Part shown: one piece after another, positions 37,101 to 48,099 of the stretch | How the letters are laid out: every line of letters starts with the position of its first letter | Position numbering within the stretch: position 1 is the stretch's first letter | Assembly (NCBI GenBank): GCA_017562135.1 | Contig: QEYB01000999.1 | Location: forward strand, 124,001-188,000 | Direction of reading: 5' to 3' | DNA from: Dipylidium caninum | Taxonomy: Eukaryota; Platyhelminthes; Cestoda; Cyclophyllidea; Dipylidiidae | DNA length: 64,000 bases | The notes under the pieces: generated by a model | Seen by the model: only the letters and a program-made list of their open reading frames with translations | What the model was told of the DNA's origin: nothing | Database searches by the model: none | Made by a program: the position numbers and the translations under genes

Positions 37101-39078
37101 GGCATAGGAGAAAACCTCAGCGCCCTAGAAGTAGAGTACAGAATTACCTCCAGTGATATCATTTAACCATTTCTTCATTCATTTATAGTAGTACTTGTGA
37201 AACCTATTCAAATTAGAACTTAATGTCCTCTTTTTATACTACTTCCTACAGTCACCCCTCAACCAAACAACAGTCCTGTGCTCACACCTTGTGCATTCGA
37301 AAGTTGTCATAATTACGTTACAAATTTTATGGGCAAGAATCTAAGAGCTTACATTAGGTGTAATTGTGCCCAGTTTCACAACCAATGGGTAGCCAGTCCT
37401 CTCGTAATGTTCGACAGCATGATTATTGCCACCCGAACCGTCCCAGAACCGTCGACCACAGGAGACCGTCCCATCAGTGAGGTTCATCCATAAATTTGTG
37501 GTCAGCTCGCATTTGTGGCACTTGAGACCGCTTTAAAAAGAAATTAAAAAAAAAACAGAATAAAGGGAATATACGGACAAAAAGGAAAAGAAGTGCCTTA
37601 CGTCTGAGTTTGTGATGTAGCAAATGAAATCGGATATAGATATCTCAAAGGAACATTTCCCAAAAAAGATAAGACTTTCTGATAATATAGGCCCAAAAAT
37701 AGTGAATCATGAAAAGATCCAAATGTTACTATTGGCCACTACCCTAATACAAAAGTTCTAGCTGATGTGGACCGTATCACTAAATTGTAGAGTGAAAAAA
37801 AATGAACATGAACGTCGAATGAAAAATAAAATCGCCTCACGACTTTAATGAAGTGGCTATTATAAACTGAGCAACAGTGAGATTCCTAATGTCACAGTTA
37901 ATGACTCCATCAACCTCCATAAGAGGGAACTAAAATTTGTAGAATTGTATAAATGTAAGGCCAACTTTATTTGCAAACGATGAGGACCCATTTAGGTCGG
38001 ACAACGTAAGTTAAGAGGCAACAATTCCAATGATAATAGAAGTGGGATTTCAAGACCCTTACGGATATCAACAGTAAAAAGGTATAGAAATTAATGACCA
38101 AAAAGGGAACGATCGCAAAATTATCTGCCAAGTAAATAGGTTTTATTGGTTTAACGATAACTACGAAAGAAATTTCACCAACCACAATAGCCAGAAAAAT
38201 AAATATGAAAATGGAATTTTTCGTGCAGCTCCGTAAACGATCCTGCTTGGTGTTGAAAAATCAAATAAAATTACGTCAGTTTAACCATAAATTGACTATC
38301 CGACGTCTATATAGAATTTAAAGCAAACGTTCGTAAAACAATACACACATATATATAATGCCCCAGATTAAAAGACGAGTTCAAACATACGTAGGCGGTA
38401 CAATGACTCCAGTGTCCAACTGAGCCAAGTCATGAGCATATTTGGAAACAGGGCAGGCATTCTCGGCCTCCCAGGCAGCAGCAGCATCAGAGCGTTCAGC
38501 CAGAAGAATAGCCGAGTGGCAGCGCTGCACGGCGTTAATAGCGGATGCAACTTTGGTAGAAAGGCCGAGATCATTCAAATGGGACAGGTCTGTGTCGGCA
38601 GAGTTGTTCGGAGGGCTGGGAATTTTCAGGGAGTTAGTACCGGGGATACGGCAAAGGCACCATTCTTCCCTGACAGTGTACCTATCTTGGGGCAATTCAA
38701 AACCGCCCGGCAAGCCCAGCGCTAGTTTTTTTGGTTGAGCAGGTTCAACCACTTCTTGAGGATCTAAGTAATTCGAGGAAGAAGATTAAAGAAATAACCA
38801 GGGCAGAAAAAAATAGGTGGCGCATATGCAAAACGTGATAAAAATGCACCTTTAGCTTTAAATATCTTAACAATCTTGTATTGCAGGAACAGTGAATTGC
38901 CGGTTCTTTTAGCAAAATCATCAACAATTTTATAACCGACTCCTAAGAAGGTACGGAGGCATATAAAAAGCCCGTTCTCATCATCTGGGGCCGCGAATGA
39001 AAAAACACACTCGTCTTTGAATACTTTATCTGCTTTGGTTGGTATGGACACTAGAGAATCGATGTTAGAAAAATCCAT
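34179..39078 (-). CDS. USP5: Ubiquitin carboxyl-terminal hydrolase 5 (isopeptidase T)
   Basis: Twelve exons join in phase: 39078-38850, 38754-38391, 37530-37353, 37124-36861, 36701-36560, 36506-36471, 36198-35990, 35768-35604, 35531-35228, 35107-34821, 34710-34504 and 34388-34179. They give 864 residues (human 858). Order: cryptic nUBP zinc-finger-like domain (KDECVFSF), ZnF-UBP with [25 protein letters not shown], then the USP catalytic domain interrupted by two UBA domains. Active-site Cys338 lies in NLGNTCYIN, catalytic His798 in GHYVCHIK, and FNDEKV supplies the third residue. The UBAs carry [11 protein letters not shown] and [13 protein letters not shown]5 disassembles free unanchored polyubiquitin by gripping its C-terminus through the ZnF-UBP. 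Exon 6 is a 36-nt microexon. All junctions are GT-AG, though the exon 7 donor is weak (GTTGTT). Tandem with POLE3. Confidence 0.96.
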
Positions 39079-40684
39079 TCCCCGATACGACCTGAGCCCA
39101 CAATGACGCCGGCACCGCGAGCAAATTGACCTTCGAAAGTAGTGTCAATATTTGCGTTACGGTCGGTACAAAGTGTCAGATTCCTCGAACATTTTCTGCA
39201 AACATCACTTTTTGTACCTGATAAAATGCAATTTCCGGCAGCAAGTAAGATTTTTCTTGAGAATTTATGATATAATTTTTGTGAATATTTTATTGCCTTA
39301 TTTCTACTGTTACCACATTTTCACGCCCTGTCAAAAGCCCTTGCTTGTAACTCACCTTTCACAACCATTGTTTTTGCTTATGTTACTGCGTTGCCTAATG
39401 CATCAAGCAAATTCTTTTCAACAATGACGGAAGGAAGCGGCCTTTATCACAGGTCTCACATGTTGAGGATCTTCAAAGGAAAGCAATGCCCACCTATGGT
39501 GAAACATACTTTCACCCCATTGTAAGCACAAATCCTAAAAGTCTCCCGGGTGTGTCCTCGGTGCAGATAATAAACCTCCCGATTCCTATGCAATTCTTTG
39601 ACATTTTTTAAAGGCCTTACTAACGCCCGTGGATAAGTGTTATCTTGCTATTGAATCGACTCTAATTTAGTGGCGAAATGCCGCAAAACACTCTAATCGA
39701 ACAATCTTAAAATTAATCGTCCTGTCGCCTTCGCCTTATCCACAAACGCGCCTAGACTAAACTGCTCAATCCCAGTCAAACTAACACAACTCGTAAGTCC
39801 TTTCTGTCCTCTCACCCCGTCCCCAAAATTAGGATAAGCACCGAACTTGCAGCGCCACAGACCGACAGGCTTAGCCACCTCCGCGCCTGCCCCCGCTCCC
39901 CAAAATTCCGTGTCGTAATTATGGCCATCCCTTACCCCTGCCCATATCCGGTCAAGTCTTAATGCTAGCATCAATATTAAGTCATCTAGGCTTATTGGAC
40001 TACATTCGCGATAGCACAAAAGGCCATCATTCTAGTTAAACAAAAGACCCACCCTCCACCGTTAGTCAATTAAAGCAGTCGAGACACTACGGTGACCGTA
40101 ATACGTGCACTGATTAACATCTGGCTAGCTCAGTGAGAACTATTTACACCTCATGAGTCGCGATACAAACACCAAGCTAACTAGCATTCACATGCGTTGG
40201 TCACTGACATCAGTTTTTCGCTAAATTAGCCTAACCACCCCACCTACCGATAATAACGAAAATATGGGTTAACCAATAAGGTTTCTGAGTTTAAAGGATC
40301 AGGTCCGACGTCAGAAAACAAGCCTAGGCTGTAGAAAAGTCCTCGGAAAAATTGCGACCACGCTATATCACTTACCACCGCAATGAGCGCATTTTAAACA
40401 TGCAATGGAAAACCGTAATTTCGTCAATCTACCCCTATGAGAAAGTGCTGAGTCATCTTGTCACGGTGCGAAAGAGTAACACGCTGTTGCGCGAAAGCTT
40501 CACTTGGTATGGATTATATGATGCATTATCGATATTGCACCCTTTAACTCGACCCTCGCCCCAGCACCCCCTCTCTCCAAACTTCCATCTTCACAAAATT
40601 AGTTGTAACTGTACTAATTGAATGAAGTCATGGAAAAGGTGGAAGTGAAGGAAAACAAGGAGGAATTTTCGATAATCTCGGTTG
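39079..40684. other. Intergenic region upstream of USP5
   Basis: About 1.6 kb without a supported gene, containing the USP5 promoter. Open frames at 39152-39427 (plus) and 39693-40019 (minus) have no domain or splice support. The plus strand is C-rich around 39720-39960. Confidence 0.4.
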
Positions 40685-41466
40685 TTAGGAGGGTGTCTGA
40701 TCTAGGCCTGTTGCCGTTAATTCGCCTGCCCAAGATTGAGAAGGATCGGCCTTCGGTAATTTCAAGATTACCTTGCTCTTGAGAATCTAAAAAGAACGGA
40801 GTAGTCAATCTACCCCAAACCACACTCAGATCTATGATAAGTGCAGTCCTTAATGCGCCCTCAGAACACCGATGAGCTTCGTTTTGCTTCTACCAAAAGC
40901 ATAGGGGCTAAGGTCCAAAAACATTGAGAATAACGCTCAGCGATGTGACGAGAACTCAGAGCTAAACTAGCTTACTTATTAACAAATAGCAATGAAAATA
41001 AGGTTAGATTTTGGGTAAAGAAATAGCAGAAGGTTTAAAGGAAAGACATACTTCATACTTGGCATCTTGAGGGACAATCTGACCGGGAAACTGTTGACAA
41101 CTATACTTCAACTCCTCTGAACTATTTGCAATTTTGCATTCCAAGTCTAAGGACCTTTAAGAAAGCAGTGAAATAATCAGTCGATGAGGAATTTCAAAAA
41201 TGTAAACGCGAATGTTGCTAAGATAAGGTAAAGAGCATATAAAAATAGGCAGACAAAATTCACCAATCCGAAAGGCGGATAACAAGATCAGCGTTAGGGA
41301 GACAACGAGTGATAACAAATGTTTTCGAATCGCCGCTACCAGACTGTAAAAATTTGCCCTTGATGCAATTGGCACCGAAGAATCGAAAGGGGACAGTTAA
41401 TCCAGGAATTAAAAAGACAACTTGAACTGGATTGCCGTCATTAGCTGTAACCGTGATCATTTCCAC
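40685..41466 (-). CDS. C-terminal exons of a probable CS (p23/SGT1-like) domain protein
   Basis: Three exons, 41466-41264, 41121-41052 and 40786-40685 (stop), join with consistent phase and GT-AG borders to about 124 residues. The C-terminal part, VPQDAKYEILKSKVILKLPK followed by ADPSQSWAGEL, resembles the end of CS domains (a Y-x-V strand, then K-[VI]-x-[IL]-x-L-x-K-A-[DE]-P-x-x-W), as in CHORDC1, SGT1 or melusin, which are HSP90 co-chaperones. The upstream part does not match well, and no CHORD Cys/His cluster or TPR was found further 5'. The identity is therefore tentative; the exon structure itself looks real. The N-terminal exons should lie above 41470 on the minus strand. Confidence 0.45.
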
Positions 41467-43933
41467 CTTGAAGACAAGAAAAACAGAAGATAGGTTAACG
41501 TGGGCCAGGTTACAACAATTAGAGCTAGTAAAAAATTTAGTAGAATGACATTAGCTACTCCAGAAACCATCAAGAAAATAAGTTAGGGCAAATAATACGA
41601 AATAATTTCTTACAAATTTTGCGGCAATAAGCAATTGTTTCAATATTAATTCAGACGTCAAGATAAATCAATCATGGGCAAACTTAAATAAGCATGAATA
41701 GAATTATCTAAGTCTAGCAATAATTCCCCCCGGAGCCGCGATCATCACTGCAAATATGCTTCGAAAACTATAGGCTATAACAGCCTTTAAATGCAACGAA
41801 TTTCAAGAAGCAGTGATAAGACTGCTTTGGAAAGAACTTCATCAGTGACATCTGGTCACTATGCGCAATAAAAATTAAGTCGTGTACCAATACTTTTTCC
41901 TCACGCAAGATACAGACCACACGTTCACTACAACAAACAAGCTAAAGATAAAAAAATTTGTTGTTACGAATAGCCCAAAGAATATTTTCGTCTGAGAACC
42001 AATGTTTAATTAGCCACAACTTGTTTATATATGTTAGTGGAGCATACTTATAAAAGCTATTACGACAAAGTACTTGTTAGGGCATTAAAGGAGGAACAAA
42101 CTTAAATGTTCCCAAAAGAAGAAGATTAAATTGTTATTTCAAATCAAAAAAGTAATCAGTGTCGTAAATTGCGGAAAACATCGACTTCATGTATTTCCAT
42201 GCTATATGGAATGTGAATAAAAAAATATTACACTTCGAAGCGAGGCATGATAGAGGTCACAAAAGGTTATCAGCCAGGAAGTCGAAATAGAATGCAGTTA
42301 ATTAAGTAATACATCGCGAAATGGTATGTTCAATACCAATTAAATTGAAAAGCAGATAACCCGACTAAAATAAACGGAGCAACGTACTCCCGCACCTCAC
42401 CGACCAGGGGAAAACGGCGGGGCCAAATACCTACACGATTGTATGAAGAGCTACCCCGAGCAAGCTGACCTTAGAGAGCTCTTTATCGGTTATAACGAAA
42501 GAAATATTTGGCCGTTTATCCGCGCACAATGAGACGAGCGAAAAATGAAATACTTGCATGAGCATCACGAGTTATATTTAAGACGACATTATTGAAATAG
42601 TAGTCAATGTGTTCTTACCGTACTTTGCTCAAGGAGCCGATTGGTGGATTTGCACTATTTTTCCTATTCGGTTGTGCTAGGGGTTAATACGGCCTGCGTT
42701 ATCAATATATGGCGAAAAATATGAAATGACTGACACACTACAAAGTTGAATTTGCTACATGATCGTGAACCTACGTACAAATTACGGGATTTTATGAGAT
42801 TTTAACCTAGGAAAATAGACGTCGAACAACAAAAGCCATATAAAATCGCCTCAAAACATTGATCTTACAAATGGAAAGGAAGGATGCGACTCGAAATATT
42901 TTAGCTTATTTGATTTCGTACCCGTGCATCGCCCATTTCGATCAGATATGTACCGCAACAAATTTTTCGTCAAGGATCTTAATTATGTTTTCATGAGAAA
43001 AGTTGATTTCCTTGTACACCATCACTTCCTAATTATGAACTCCACTGGAGCATCATTTCGTTTCCTCCTCCCAACTGGAAACGATCTTATTTTATATGAC
43101 TTTTAGAATTTATTTAACTGTGATATAACTTTAGATGCGACCCACATTTAGCCTTACTTATCCTCACACCTAACTGTTGGGGCGGATACAAATCACAAAT
43201 AAGGCGTCATCGCCATTTAACCTATCCAGTACGGGACGGTACGGTGATTGCGTAAATTGAGATATTCGCAATGGGTAGTTTTGAACCCGTTTGTCACGAT
43301 CCCCAGATCTTGAAGCTTGAATTGGATTTGCAGCACGGAATCCATTAATATATTTTGTCTAAACATGTGCTGAAAATGTTTTGTTTTTCTTGCCACACTT
43401 CTAACCATTTCCAAAGTCTTTGCGTCTTTCGTAAGTTTTTTTTTGTCTTTATTCATTAATCTTTTGTTGTTGATGCAGTTTTAACTTAAGGCACATTTGT
43501 ACAATCTATTCCTTTTAGTGAGCTAGGTATTTGTCTGCATATTCCACGTAATATGCTGCGTCCTTCAAACCCTTCAGGAATGTTTTAATGCTCTTTGTCT
43601 ATCCCGCGTCGTAAACATCGCTTCGCAGTAAATTATGTCGGTCGGCCTCTTTTAAACACCGACACTCTTTTAGTTCTCAATTTCTTCGCGTTCGATAGAA
43701 CGCCATTCCTCCAATATCATCGTTACACAAAGCTCGGAGCCGCGCTCAACAATAATGATTGAATTTTCGTCGTACGTTTCGTTGGCTGCCTCAAACCCTA
43801 CATTCCTTTAAATGTTTGTATAAACCTTCTCGATCTCACCTTCGATCACCACATAGGTTTACTTATCTTCTACACCTTCAATAGTGACCTTAAATAATTT
43901 CTTTTGTAAACATTGCCGGATACAAACCTACAG
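41467..43933. other. AT-rich region without a recognised gene
   Basis: About 2.5 kb, very AT-rich from about 41500 to 43200. It should include 5' exons of the CS-domain gene (minus) and the first exon of the TMEM129-like gene (plus), neither of which I could place. The minus open frame at 43217-43456 is Lys-rich and has no recognisable motif. Confidence 0.35.
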
Positions 43934-45757
43934 GAGAAGAATTAATAATTGCACCTGGCTATGCACTTTTTGTATTCGCCCTCGTTGCCCTCCTAATGTC
44001 CTTCTTTCATCAGGACTTACTGTCGAAAACTCGGTCATTCAATTTTGGGTAGCGAGAAGCTTTTTATCACATCTTATCACCTCCGAAGAACAATCCTTAT
44101 AAAGGCTCTACTCCATCGCATTCCTCTTGGTAAACATTTAAAACTGTAGGCTTTAAAAATAGCATACATCGACTACATATCTTAATTTTTTAGGTTTTTT
44201 GCCTTGCTTCGCACATTGGGAAATCCCGAACGCGGTTTTGTAAATGCTGTTGAAATGTCGGTTTTGCTGTCTCAGTCATTCAGGTCTCTATTGCTTGATC
44301 CTACATTTACTTTGTATGGTATGCATATGGTAAATGGACTGGTCATCCTGGAATGCAAGCAATGCAGAAAATCGTCCTCACCATTTCTTCCACTCCTCTT
44401 TCGTCCTCTTCACTATGCAATGCAGATGAATTAGAATTTCTTCGCAGGCATGCCTGGTAAGATGAAGATTCGTTCGTCCTTTAACTGTCTAGTTTACTAA
44501 TTTCATTTCACTCTACTGTTATCGCAATTCAAAAGATGCAATTCAAAGATGCAAAATCCTTATATTAGGGACGTACTCTTTTTCTCCTTAGCCCAGAAGG
44601 GCTGGCCTCCAGCATCGATAAGGAATTTCGTCGATTGGAAAAGTTTGTTGCTTTTGCTGGTCACGGTCTCACCTCTTCATGGCCAGGTCGTCGGATTGTT
44701 GTAACCCCATCGTGGATCCTCTTCTCCCACCGCACAACTTTTTACCAATTTGCCAGTTTACAGGCCGGTTGAATGCTGTTGTAGTAGGAACCAGGTGCAT
44801 CAAAAGTCAGACTGCATCAGTGGAAGAGAGGCAAGCGCATGATAACCCTATGCTAAGCGATGTTAGTGGTGTTTTTATGGCAACTATTCGAATTGCTGAT
44901 ATGGAAAATGGGGTTTGTCTCCTCTCTTTTGAGTATGTATTAATCCTACTTCGCTACCCTTTCTGTTAAACTAATTACAATATTGTATTTGTCGTTGCAG
45001 TAATAAGGTTGTTTAATTCTTTTTTCTCGCGAAATTTCTTTTTTTCCTTTGTTATCCCGTAGCGATTTGTTTACCCTTTCATTTGTATTGCCGCCATTTT
45101 AACATTTGGACAATTCCCTTTAGCCCTATTTTCGTGAACTAAGTCGTGCCCAGTTTTTGGCCTGTTTGCTTGATTCGAAGCAAGGTTCCCTCAAAACCGT
45201 TATTTTTTTCAGCCTTCCAGCTACTGAACTAGAGAATTTATGCCTATACTTACGTTGTCCACTTGTCTATGCTCAGGGAGTTTCTCTGGAACCGAGCATA
45301 ATCCAACATTTTCTTACCGTATTCTCTGCGACTGTCCATGAAAATGATCTCATCGACTGTCCATCACGGTAGATTGCGCCGGTGGATAGGATTAATGTTT
45401 AAATTTGTCTGACTTTATCTGAGTAGAGTGTGTTGGTTGCCATTCTTTATTTCTTTATCATGCGCAATGACAATTTAACCTCACTTTGTATTTGCGTTCT
45501 TTATTGACAGGAGTTCGGAAGGTGTATCGGTTGTCTTAGCAACCGAATTAATATTGCAATACGTCGTAGATGCGCAACTGAATGTGGGTCCTGCCTTTGT
45601 CGCCCAATGTGGTGCGAGACATGTGTGGGTCGGTGGTTTGCTTCGCGACTGACAATCTCACATACCGACTTCTGATTGGCTGGTTTCTCACGTCCCCTGT
45701 CCCACACGCCGCAGTCTCTTCTGTGTTCGAGATATGCTCCCCCTGAAGCAGACTTAA
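43934..45757 (+). pseudogene. TMEM129: TMEM129-like E3 ubiquitin ligase, several frame breaks
   Basis: Segments of TMEM129, an ER-membrane RING-type ligase acting in ER-associated degradation, appear in order: a hydrophobic N-terminal span (near 43940-44000), SSGLTVENSV, YHLRRTILIKALLHRIPLG, LASSIDKEFRRLEKFVAF (44592-44767), VEERQAHDNP (44821-44932), CPLVYAQGVSL (45124-45368) and the RING-like CIGC...CRPMWCETCVGRWFASR (45510-45650), ending HVPCPT. They do not join in one frame. A base seems missing in the T5 run at 44061-44065 and again at the T6 run after 44194. Splice phases disagree before 45124 and 45510, and one base must be skipped near 45665. The final zinc ligand (Cys in PCPTC) is Arg. 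Either a decayed gene or a badly sequenced stretch. Identity is firm; state is uncertain. Confidence 0.7.
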
Positions 45758-46085
45758 GCCTGATTCTATTTAACTACTTAGAGTACAGAAATGCTATATT
45801 ACCTTCCACATTACTTTAACACGTTTTTTGGACTAGTAAAGACGAGAAGAAATTCCGTCTTGTCAGAAGCATTTACCATCACCGAATCTGCCTTACTAAT
45901 GCGGGCGTTTTCTGAGGGTCTTCCCGTATACTACGTTTTTTATTGTTAGGCCATTCCGGTTTTATTGTTATTGCATTTTGCTTTAGCCGATATGTAATAA
46001 AAGCTTCTTTTCTGACTTGTGTACTGCTTTTTGCTATCTCGGCGATTTGCGGTGGGAATTTGTAGGACAACTACTTGTAATCTAA

Positions 46086-46091
46086 AATAAA
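46086..46091 (+). terminator. Candidate poly(A) signal just upstream of BORCS5
   Basis: A canonical AATAAA about 330 bases after the TMEM129-like stop and only 40 bases before the BORCS5 ATG. If used, it leaves almost no room for a separate BORCS5 promoter. Confidence 0.5.
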
Positions 46092-46131
46092 CGTTTTAGA
46101 ACGGAGTACTTGTTAATTTGTAAATTCGCTC

Positions 46132-47604
46132 ATGGGATCGCAGTCAAGTGTGCTTGAAGGCTCAATTTTGGGCCCTCCGGAGATTGGTCTGGGTGAGTCA
46201 GGGGAATTCTACTCCCATCTTCAATTTTTTTTCCGTTGAAATTGTTTAGTGCGGTGCTGGAAGTTGTCTATAATGGTCTTTTTTCTGTGCGTGTAATGCT
46301 GATTTAACAAATTAGATTCCTTTGTACTTTTTTGCTTATTTCCTAATTTTACGATCCAGGCGATAGAAATTCCTCAATGAATTCATTATCCTTAACTGTT
46401 CTGCCTCGTTCCCTGAGTTATCGGGCGATTCCGCAACTCTCACATTCCATTACGACAAAAATTTCGCGCTGATGGTTACCGTAGACGCCAGCGCCCCCTC
46501 TCCTGTGTGCTCCCCGATCCATGTATTGCGGTACCACTTCGAAGAAGTGACGCCAATTCCCTCGGACAGATTGTGGTCGTGTCAGAGGCCCCGCCTAACC
46601 TCTTTCGGTCTTCCTCCACTCCAAAAATGTCTGGTGTTTTGGGTAGATGGCGAGAGGATCCACAGTGGGAAATCCACCAGTTGCAGCACCGAGTGCCGCT
46701 GTTTGAGCCTTTGGACAGGTGGAAGGAACTTGAGGGCTGCGATCCTACTCCGGTTTGATTTTATTTCAGCATCTTCTCTCTGTCCAGTGCCTCACGATTG
46801 TTAACAATCCAATTTATTTCTTTTATTTTCAGCTTGCTGAAATGGTGGAACTATACAAGCGTCACTACGCGACAATAGCAGAGATTTTGGTGCGTAAGCA
46901 GGATGAAATTCTTCAGTTTGAACAAGAGGTGGGCCTAAATCATCGAGCTGTTATCTATTCTGTACCACCAAGGCGGTAATAACACTCGTCTCTGTGACTA
47001 GGTGGAGCATGATTACAACTGTGCCGTTGAATCAATGCGTATTCGCCAAAGCAGCGATGAATTTCAGACTTCCTTCTCTCCCCTCGACCCCAAAAACACG
47101 GTAACCGCTGACGTTAACCAGATGAAGCAAATATTTAGTGGCGTCACAGAGTTGCACGATCGATTTACGGCCTGCAGCTACTTGATTGATGAATTGACAC
47201 ATCAAGCGCAAGAATTGAGCCAAATCGTGCCTTTAGGTCTTTCCCATGATAACTAGTCTATCTCTTGTTTCCCTTGTACATCGATGTCAGTTTGAACGCT
47301 TCGTCTTTTCTTACCAGTGCACGTAATTATACGACTTCCCATAGTTCTCTCCTCTTTTGCTTATGGGTTCCTACCACGAGGGGAATACGACAACATAATT
47401 TTAGCATACCACCTGCTTACGGATATGTCAATTGATAGCCATTACGGAGTACTTTTAGCTCGTCCTGATTTGACTTGAACAGTTCTCACGCCGATCGCAA
47501 TCATATTTCCTCTTCAGCCTCGTAAGCGACGCCTTGACATCGAGGGCGATGTCTATTTGCCTGATCGTGTAGTACTCCACCTACAACCGATCTTTGAGTG
47601 GTAA
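46132..47604 (+). CDS. BORCS5: BORC complex subunit 5 (myrlysin)
   Basis: The first exon (46132-46192) encodes MGSQSSVLEG with Gly2, matching the myristoylated N-terminus that anchors BORC to lysosomes. A long second exon (about 46361-46754) contains IVVVSEAPP and a Pro/Phe-containing stretch (HRVPLFEPL), like the family's IVVVAQG and IPTFQPLL. Exons 46833-46928 and 47002-47226 encode the coiled coil (VELYKRHYATIAEILVRKQ and MKQIFSGVTELHDRF), and 47518-47604 the C-terminal end. BORC recruits ARL8 and kinesin and so moves lysosomes outward. One problem: within exon 2 the frame entered from exon 1 stops near 46470, and the BORCS5-like part lies in the +1 frame. Dropping one A from the A5 run near 46458 joins them. 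The last donor (GTGCCT) is weak. Confidence 0.82.
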
Positions 47605-47734
47605 TCTTGCGCCTATTTAAGGCGACTTCATCTCATCACCTTTCACGTCGTCAAAGGGTGTGTTCTCCCCGGACTCTGTGATAAACTCGTGTGGTTGTGG
47701 TTACGCCTAATTGGTTAGTCACATTTGGTGAGCA

Positions 47735-47740
47735 AATAAA
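47735..47740 (+). terminator. Candidate BORCS5 poly(A) signal
   Basis: AATAAA about 130 bases after the predicted BORCS5 stop codon and about 360 bases before the first prominin-like exon. Confidence 0.5.
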
Positions 47741-48099
47741 TGAGGCGTAGAGGAAAGAGGCAATTAGTCTTGAAAAGCCGCTTTTACCATTGGGCACTTC
47801 TCGACATGTTAGTAACATTCATGTCCCTTCTTATCTTACCTCTCTCGTCTTCCGCCCCTCCCACCCGTACTTATCTCGATTTTAACTGAAGTTGTATGTG
47901 TACGTGCCCATTTTGTGATTTATCAGCTCCTCCGCATTTATTTGTCTCTTCCATCTACTAACTAATTTTATGACACCCTTTTTCTCGCTTTACGACTACT
48001 AGAAAGGTTGAAGATTGCAAGTGGCAACAGGTTCTTGTTCTCCTTTGCTTTCACTACATCTGTCTCCACCTTTCCGTTTGTCCTTCAACTAGATGCAGC

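Noticed and set aside
45510..45650. Minus-strand ORF 45501-45707
   Set aside because: It is antisense to the TMEM129 RING-like segment and has no domain of its own.
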